NCBI RefSeq assembly: GCF_000524195.1
Contig: NW_020170415.1
Span: 542,231-606,230 of the forward strand
Direction of reading: 5' to 3'
Length of the DNA: 64,000 nt
Source of the DNA: Echinococcus granulosus
Lineage: Eukaryota; Platyhelminthes; Cestoda; Cyclophyllidea; Taeniidae
In this document: one piece after another, positions 50,401 to 59,400 of the stretch
Layout: the number at the start of each line of letters is the position of its first letter
Position numbering within the stretch: the first letter of the stretch is position 1
The notes under the pieces: model-generated
The model's input: the letters and a program-made list of their open reading frames with translations, nothing else
What the model was told of the DNA's origin: nothing
Database searches by the model: none
Made by a program: the position numbers and the translations under genes

Positions 50401-53400
50401 GAGCCACTGGGTCATTACGGCTGCGTCAGAAGTACCACAAAACGGTGAAACCAGTAGTTTACCCCATCTAGATAGTTGAAAAAAATAAAACAGACACAGA
50501 ACATGGGGATATCACAGACTTTTGCTTAAACCTTGACCAGCGGCCCTCACGCTATTCCAATAGAAGCAGTTGTAGTTGCTGCAGTGGGCAACAGTTGTAG
50601 CAGTAATAGGAAGATCGTTGGAGGATACAGTGCCTGAAAAATACTTTCACGGCATATTGACAAAAGAATTTACCGCTGCGTTGGTAGCGATAAGTTGAGG
50701 TAGCAACAACTACAGATAGAACAGCAGCAGTTGGAGCAATGGTAGCAGTACTAAAGGCAGAAACGAAAATGAAAGGTTGCCGAGGGATGTGATGATTGAA
50801 GGGATTTTCACGGTAATTCAAGTGCTCGGTCACTAATAGGTGTATGGTAATGAGTAGGTTGCAGCATTTTAAAATGGCGTCTCAGAGGCCGAATGAAAAA
50901 AGAGGAGACAAAAAAGCATGAGGTTTGCCATCCTTTACTTATTTTAAAACCCAATTCACATTATTCTAATCTAAAACCCATGAATTCAGTGGCATGAATA
51001 AGGGTTTCGAAAATCATTCTTATGCTACAGGGAGTGTTACCAGTAGTACCAGAGGCGCCAGTAGCATTAGCCGTAACGGAAGTTTTAGAAAAAAGAGGAG
51101 CGGCAAAAGGGAGAGAGAATCGCTGGGGGAGAGCGGTTGAAAAATAGTTCCACCACATGTTGACAGGTTACACTTATATGAATACGTTAGAACTGACTAT
51201 TGCGATAGTATCAGACGATGTACCCGATTCACTTGCATCTAGAGAGGTAGCAACAACAATTTTACAGCAGTGACTAAGAGATGGTAACGGGGTGAGCTTC
51301 AACGGCATGTTTAGAAGTACAATCAATGGGAGGTCAGCAGAATTTCACGACGGTGGGAATAGAGGAGAAGCACACGGACAAATTAGAAGCAGGAGTACCT
51401 GGAGACAGCCTTGCGGTTGGCAGTGGAATGAGAGGAGAGGTTCCAGAGGGCGTTGAGGGTGGTGCGAAGAGTAGCCTCCCGCTGTGCCGAGAGCACTGCA
51501 CGGGTGAGTCGCGTGGCCGCCTGTGCCCGACGCAGAGCCGCCTTGCTTCTTGCGTCCGTGTGCCAACTCAGGTTGCGTAGCACGCTTGCTGCCACCTATC
51601 AGAAAAACAAATTAGGATGGCAGCAGTGCTAGTATCAGTAGTACGAGGAACGCTCAAGTTAAACCAAGATCTGTGAGTTTAAAAAAGTAAGGCATTCGAG
51701 GAAGCTGAAGCTGTGTTTCGCTTTAGAATTAGTCCTCTGCTACATTCATGCACTTACCGCAGCGTTTAACTGCTAACTGAGAGGTTTGACACCATGCCTT
51801 GCGACATCAGTGATGGCTATTGATGTGTAATGAGATGCACTTCTCAATTACTACCGCGTGGAATACCGCCACGGCAACAACTCTATTTACGCTTGCAAAA
51901 TCATAGGTCCTGACCTGACTTAAACGCCCCAGTGTTTTAGATTTGCATCTCTTTTGCACGTATCTCTCTATGGCCTACAAATTGGTCACCTATGTTGGTA
52001 GCCTCCCAACCCTCGCGTACGTCGGTAGTAGAACTGCTTCTAGGTTCCTATACCTAAATGTTATAAATCCACTGTGTGGACTTAATCTTTCAGAAGTCAA
52101 GTATTCCACAGGCCTACATTTGTAAACAACGTCTGCAAAATCTTGGCAGAAAAAAGGCAAGCACGATTTTCGTTAGCTGGATACAAGAAAATACCTCCAA
52201 AGAAAGGCGAGGTAGAGAAGTGGATTTATTGAATCTCAAGATGAAAAATCGCGAAAGTGGCGTAGGTATTTAGAAATCACTTTACTCCCCGAGTTTTACA
52301 ATAAAGACCGGAGAGGGAACGAAATTAGGTTTAAGCGACTTGAAGTAGTCTCCAAAGGACAACCTACGAGATTACTAACGAACACAACGATTTACTATTC
52401 ACTATATCTTACATCTTATTGCATCCTACCTTTGGCGAACTATTCCAGTGAAAAGCAACAAACAGGGAATGTGTTCACTGCATAGTAGCAACAAAACCTA
52501 AGTAAATCCTTCTTCCTGAGGCAGTTTACCTCACAGATATCGTGATATGAAGGAAGTCCATCCAGGTCGACGTAAAGATGGTGGTGGCCGAAACTAATAC
52601 GCCAAAACCTACGCAAGAATGGGCATCAAGAATCCCTTAACTCGAATGAAAAAGAAAGTCGGGTTGGATAGCTGGATGCGACCCGTCGAATGAATGGGCA
52701 GCTTACCATTCGAAATTAAAGCAGTAAATTGTATCGTAGGCAATGACTTTGGCGTATACTACGTGGTTAATCACTGCAATGCATTACACTGCACCAATTT
52801 AAAAATGGACATTTGATATTTAACCACCCACTAAGGCCGAGTCAATTCATCTTTCGCCTCGGTAACCCAGCCTTAGAGCCTTCAATAAGCCTACAATCCA
52901 CACGCCGTGGATCTTCGTATTTATGAATGTTCAAATTTCAGGACGCACTACCATTCCCTGGTATGGAATATTTTTTTTCCTCAGTACAACCACTGCAAAT
53001 CTATCTCTACTCATTATGCTATTGTTCTTGTCTTGTCAGTCTTGTTATTTTAGCGTGGCCCTCCACGAATCTGTTTAGCATCTTCTTTGCATAGCGCTCT
53101 TCTGCTTTGTGTTATCTGCATGCGCATTCTATTCCAGTCATTCTGATTTTTTCTTCTTTAAAGGAGGCAAAAATAAACTTGCGTCAGGCATTTGATGACA
53201 ACCTCGAGAACACTTAAATCTAAAATTTCTTTTCAGCTAAAATTCCTATTTTAAAGATGGAAACCATTGTACTTCGGTCCTCGCACACGGTTCGATCAAA
53301 AGCTGTTGAAGAAACCTGTAATTTAACCTACAAAGTGGTAAAAGTGGTCATATTTTAAGCAGACGGTTATAGAAATGATAACTGATGAAACCATAAATCA

Positions 53401-56400
53401 TCTCAAGATCAGTCACTTTGATCTCCAAGTCATCCAATCGTCGAAAAAACCTAAACCAGGAGAGACTCGCCTGTTTCAACTCCTCACTGCCAACCTCCAG
53501 TTGGGCGATAAGCGCCTCCAAATGACTACGCCGTTTGCACACAAAGGCCTTGTTAGCGGGCGCACCAAAGGTGAGATTCGTGAGAGCCACGCAGATATAG
53601 CGACGCAGGGCCAAACTCGCCTCCGCCGTCGTCATAGGCCCCGTCACAGCCGCCGTCTCTCCGCGCTCCACCACAGCTACCACCGTTGCGGAAGCTGATT
53701 GGCCTAAGGGTGCAGCACCCAAACCCGCACTCGTAGGCGGGGTGGTAGAGTGCACCTGGGAGGTGTTGTTTGGGCCGGCGAGGGCGTTAACGTGGCCGCG
53801 CTCACCTCGCAACTGCCACCATGCGTGCTCCCATCGTAGAAGGCTTAGAAGGGCATGCAGGCCACCTGTTGGGAAAGGGAAAGAAAGGGAATAAATATCC
53901 CATCTAAATGACCCAGTGACCTGGGAATGGGGGTAAAGGGTGATAAACAGGCTCCTCAATCAAATCTCGTTTCATCCTCACCATACAGTCAGGAGTTATT
54001 CACGACCTTAGTAACAAAGTCCAAGCTATTCGTGGACTAGTGCTCATTACACCACATTGAGAGGTAACTGGATGCTATCACATACCAAAATTGCCGCAAT
54101 ACAGAAGAATTACTTAACAGAGTTACAAGGCAGTTATAACTAGTTACCAGATTTTAGTAAATCCACAAAACAAACAAATCACTAATGAAAAAGAAAAACG
54201 GATGCATATTCAGTACTTGAAAATGTAGCCTCAACGAATAAACAAATGAAATAAGCAAATAAGCAGCCGATGTCTTTCTAGGTAAATGAGTAGAACTGTT
54301 AAGGCCATTAAAACTTATGAATGGAAATTGGATAAATTCGAATTCAGAATTAGTGCAAAGATTCTCAAAGGATCTTTGGATTCAATAAAACAAACAGATT
54401 AATAGTGACTGGACATACAGCCTCTGCTACGCCAAGGGATCCCTTCCAAATCAAGCAAACTTAAATCTAGGTTAAAAAGACTTCAAGGGCTGAATACCAC
54501 TTTTGGAGAAGGAATGAGGTCTAACAAAGTTATGCAAGCTACTCAGGCAGATACAAGATGGGAGAAATCGGCGACAGATAGAGTACACTGCCTACAAACG
54601 AAAACTGGTAATGCAGCAGAGAAAAAAAGAAATCGCTCCAAGTTTACACCCAATTTTTAGGACAGTTGAAGTGGCAACGGTAGGTGCTATCTGCTTTCAT
54701 GCCGAAAAAAACGCGAAATACAAACCCACACAGCAACGACAACAACCGGAGGTGAAATTATTCGGGGGAAAGACTAAAGTAAAAAAGGAATGTGTTAAGA
54801 GATCGAGGGTTTTATGTGAAACAAATTGATGGAAATGTTTTCCACAGGCAAATTTGGTTGGCTGATGCCTCAGAAAGGAATCCCATGAACACAGTAACAA
54901 AAAAATCCAAGGTAAGGTGGAAGAAGGAAAAAGATAATTCGCACCAAGGTTGCGCGTTTTTGGACAGACCGAAATGGTAAGGAAAAGTGCTATGAACGAG
55001 TAGATTATGTATACCGGTAAAATTCTCATTAATTAGTGACAAATGGAGGAGGGTGAAAGAGGATTCGTGGTTTTAACAGCGAGCGAAACAGAATGGAATG
55101 GATTTAATCTGTTAACACCGTAAAAGCGAACCAAGGGAACATAGTAACAGTAGAAACGGGAGGATGGAGAAGAAAGAAATAATTCACACTGGGATTTCAT
55201 CCATCATATAACAGACGGAAGTGACAAGAAACTGTTATTGACATGTGGACGAAGATGAAGACCTCGGTCAGGTCATAATTTACTTTTAGATCAATCACAG
55301 TGAAGAAAAAAATAACTCTATGTGATCAATTTGTCTAGCATTGCCACGAAAGACAAAACACGACGTTTTTGAAGAGCAGACCAAATCCATCCACACCTCA
55401 TGAACAATGTTAAACACGCACCGAGATCACAAATAGCCTGCCGATGATTTGGATGGAAGGAGAGGCGAACGAGAGCGGCCACTTCAGGCACAGGCACGTG
55501 GGTGGGCGCGGCGCGCTGCCCATCGTCAGGCGAGAGTCGGCCCTCCGCTCCCGCGACCGCCGCGCCTCGGGCCGCGACTACGCGTTCGCTCTGTGTCATT
55601 GTGTACACCTGTATGCGCGCCAAGAGTTGAGCTATGTCCAAATCACGTCGGCGCAGTGCCGGGTCAAGATGGTAAGCAGAGACCAGTGTGATGAGCGCCT
55701 GGAGAAAACAGAGGAATTGTCATTAGTTAGGCCAGATGGACCTAGACTACGTGGTTATTCATGAAAAGACGTTATGATGCAGTTTATATTCTGCAAATGA
55801 GCACGACCTCATGAAACAAGGGCTCAGTACTAGCTAATTTATTTAGATCCTACTTTAAAATTGAGGAATCGTGATCCAAAAAACTAATAATCTCACTCAA
55901 TTTAGATCACATATTGCGATGTTCGGGGCGACGAAGAGCAAAAACGCCTGGCGGTTCTGTATGGTTTACCAGAACTAACGATTGTATTTTACATTCCGGA
56001 TCCCTCTACCCATCAATCTTCATTGTGACGCGGTGAGAAAGAGGAACGCCGAAAGGCGCATTTCTCACGGCCCGTCGTCTTATGTATCGTCTTCTTTGCG
56101 AATAATATACACATCCGTTAACATAAATCATGCGAAGGCACAGTAGTCGGAAATCCTTGACAAAGTGAAGAATGGAGAGGAAAAAAACATCTTGTCTGGC
56201 TTTATCCGCTCTCAAAAAGTTATTGAGGGCACTTCAAATGGCCTGACCATAACACCGTCAAACGCAGCTGTAACTGCTGAGATTAAAGGCATACTCATCA
56301 CCGAAGGCAACTGTGATAATTAATGCCTAAAACCTCCGCCTCTCTGGTACTATTTCTAGCTATTTCTGCGGATAGGCAGACGTGGTAAACCACTCCCGAG

Positions 56401-59400
56401 GTAGTTTGAATATTTAACTGTTCGATAAGTGAAATAGTCTGGGTCATTTTTAGGGAAAAAACCCAGTTTATATCTTTATTTCCCAGAGGAATGCTTTTAT
56501 TTGACAAGTTGGCAATGGAAGTAGTTTGATTCACTCGGCCACAGAAAGAGGATAGCTAAAAAGGGAGGACGCATCAACTCACACGTCCCAACGCCTCACC
56601 CTGTTTAAAGACATGCGGACAGTTTGGGGATACGCAAAAGGCAGTAGCAGTAACTGGTGGCCGGTGCCAACATTCAGTCTGAGTCATTCTGGTTGTAATT
56701 GAGAGGCAGGAGAGCTGAAATTTGTACCCTTCTAAAGCATATTCATTAGCATATCCACTGCGAGAGTTCCGGAGAAAAAGTGACCATCAGACCCCAGAGC
56801 TGTCATTAATTATAACGATGACATGTCAGTTGTTAGCACATTTTTGGCTAACTGTGACTCATGACTTGATGATAAAAAACATGGCGCATGGTTTGATGCT
56901 GCGCCTGGTTAAGGAAATCGGATGGCGGTTCGGTGGTAGTGGAAGTGTTTATTTGATTCACATGCATGCTTTTAGTTTAGCTCTCAAGACCATGATAATG
57001 ACTAGGCTCTTGATGCGAAATGAGCTAGAGGGACAGTGTGAATATCAAGCCCGAGTGACTCAATCAAAACACTGTCCTGAAGACCGTTCAAGCGTACACA
57101 CACGGCTTGTCTAGCGTTGTGGTAAACAGGGTAAAGGGGTATTTAGAGTTCTAGCCAAAACGTCTTCAAAGGCCGTTCCACCACCTATTTGGCAAGCAGC
57201 CGTCTTCTCGTGTTTACAATGCAAACAACTATAGCGATAAAGAGAAGTGGAGGGTTTGTTCTCCACTAAATAATTAATTGGATAACGAACATTACTGAAA
57301 CAAGTGAAACTAAACTTGCTTTTTTACAAAATTCTTAGCAAAAGTGCAGATAAAAAACCAAACCTGACACCCAAACTTGCAAAATATACGGAAGCGGGAG
57401 TCCTCAATATTTTGATACTGCGATTCACGAGTCCATTCTGGAAAGGTTTTACCCTAAGTATTAGATCAACGCCACATTTACTGAGAATCCGATTATGGGT
57501 AATCCAAATCGCAGTTTTTTTTGTAGAACGTGGACGACAAGGTGGCTGGACTTGTGAACCCTACATTTCGCAGTACCCATGGAGAAAGGAGCCACGTCCA
57601 CTGTGGCTTTGTCGTTGAGGCCGAATCATGCAGCGACAGAGGTGCGAAAACAAGAAACTAAGACCTTTTCACACTCAAAGTTTGATCCAGAATTCGCAAA
57701 GCACAAGAGAGAAATTAACTAAATAAATCCTATATTGGTCAGCTTTACATTGATATTTAGTTAAAAAAATGTTTATTGAAAAAGGATTTACCTGTATCGC
57801 GGTTGAAATATTGGGAAACGGCCCTTAATAACATCTTTTTTCGACGCCAATTTACTTAGGAAATAAAAAATAAAGATTGCCGCCGGGACAGCAATCTTCT
57901 CAAAAGGCTGGAAGCTTAGCCCCAAAATGAATACTCTAGCTGCCGAGACGTTGTCGAAATTCACTAGAAACCGAAATCCGGGTTGCAAGTTGAATTTGAT
58001 CGAAAGATTTAGAAACTTACAGGCCTTATGTAGTTTTGGAGAATACACACGACCCCTTAAAGTGGCTCGGTCTCCCATTAAGACACGAAGAAAACCGTCA
58101 GAAGTGGGGAACGAAAGCATAGATAGATCATAGCTTAATTTACTCACCTGCATAGCAGAAGCCTTGAGACATTTGATAGTCGTATTCTGTGGAAGCGCAT
58201 GCAACTCCGCGACCGTCAGTAGTGTAGATGAGTTTGCCTGTTGTGAAACAGACGCATTGGCGATGGCAGGGGAGACAGCCTTAGGGGCGGAGAGGGGAGT
58301 GGAGGCGGTAGAACTCGGCGCACCCGCTCCATGGGAACTGGCGTTGCCTCCTACACCCTCGTAGAGGTCACAGTCCGCGCCTTCAACATCTGCTTCGTCC
58401 TCTTCCTCATCGCTAGAAGATGCTGAATCCGAAGAGGCGGAGGAGGAAGAGGAGATAGAGGCTGTCTCGTCGTTTTGATTATTCCCTTTTTGGACTTTTG
58501 TTACTGTGTTCACCACACCCGTGTCGGTTCCGAAAACCCTCCCTGAAGGAGACAAACAAAACAATTCAATTTTGTGGAATTTTCAAACTATTTGACCAAT
58601 TGTTCTGATTTCGAACCATGTATCACCGTTCAATTTCCATCCATTATGTCTGGGTCGAGCCCATGCAAATCCTTTATTCACTGACAAAAAATGTGATTCG
58701 CCTATTCACTCCTTTCTTCATTTGGAAGTTGAACTCATTAAATCTAATCGGACAGTTCAAGCTACGGATTCAGTAGAAGCCTCAATCGCATGATGCGTTA
58801 AAGGGTCAGCAATGACACTTTTTGCTGTACAATCATCTAGCTTCACAGAAGCATGAATTTCTGCAATTTACTACGTTATCTGGACAGAAAACCCAGCCTA
58901 GATGTTTTTTTTCTGCCCACGCTGAGCAAACGCGAATGAAGTGGCTGCAAAAAAAAGACAACACACTGTCGGTGCTAAGCTCTTTAAAGGGAAGACCTCT
59001 TTTGAAGATTAGAGCATGCACGATGGAATTTTCAACCAGCAGCCATTGAAAAGCAGTCTTTTTATAAGCCCTTGAGGCACAAAATTTTAGTCCAGGGAGG
59101 GAACAAATTGGATAATCTTTTCCAACAATCTCAGACTATGAGGAAATGTAGATAATCTGTGAATGCAAAATTGAATTATGAAGCACAAGAAATGCGTCCT
59201 CCTCACACCTTTTGTGTCTATTGAGGTCAGGAAATACAACAGCGTAGAGGTTAACTACAAAACAAAGCCGCTCACTACTCAAAGCCGAAGACAAGATATG
59301 AGCATATGACTCCATACAAAGTGACGACTACAATCAGAGTCTTAACTACGTTACATGACATCTCACTTTCGACTATGGTAGCAAAATTAAGGATTTCGAC

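Larger units (their letters stand above)
47458..51398 (-). other. Long APC intron between exons 6 and 7
   Basis: The 3941-base intron contains a nearly complete TRIM-like element on the opposite strand (48345-49447) and a degenerate GTAGCA-rich tract (50090-51290). The remainder (47458-48344 and 49448-50089) shows nothing recognisable. Confidence 0.85.
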
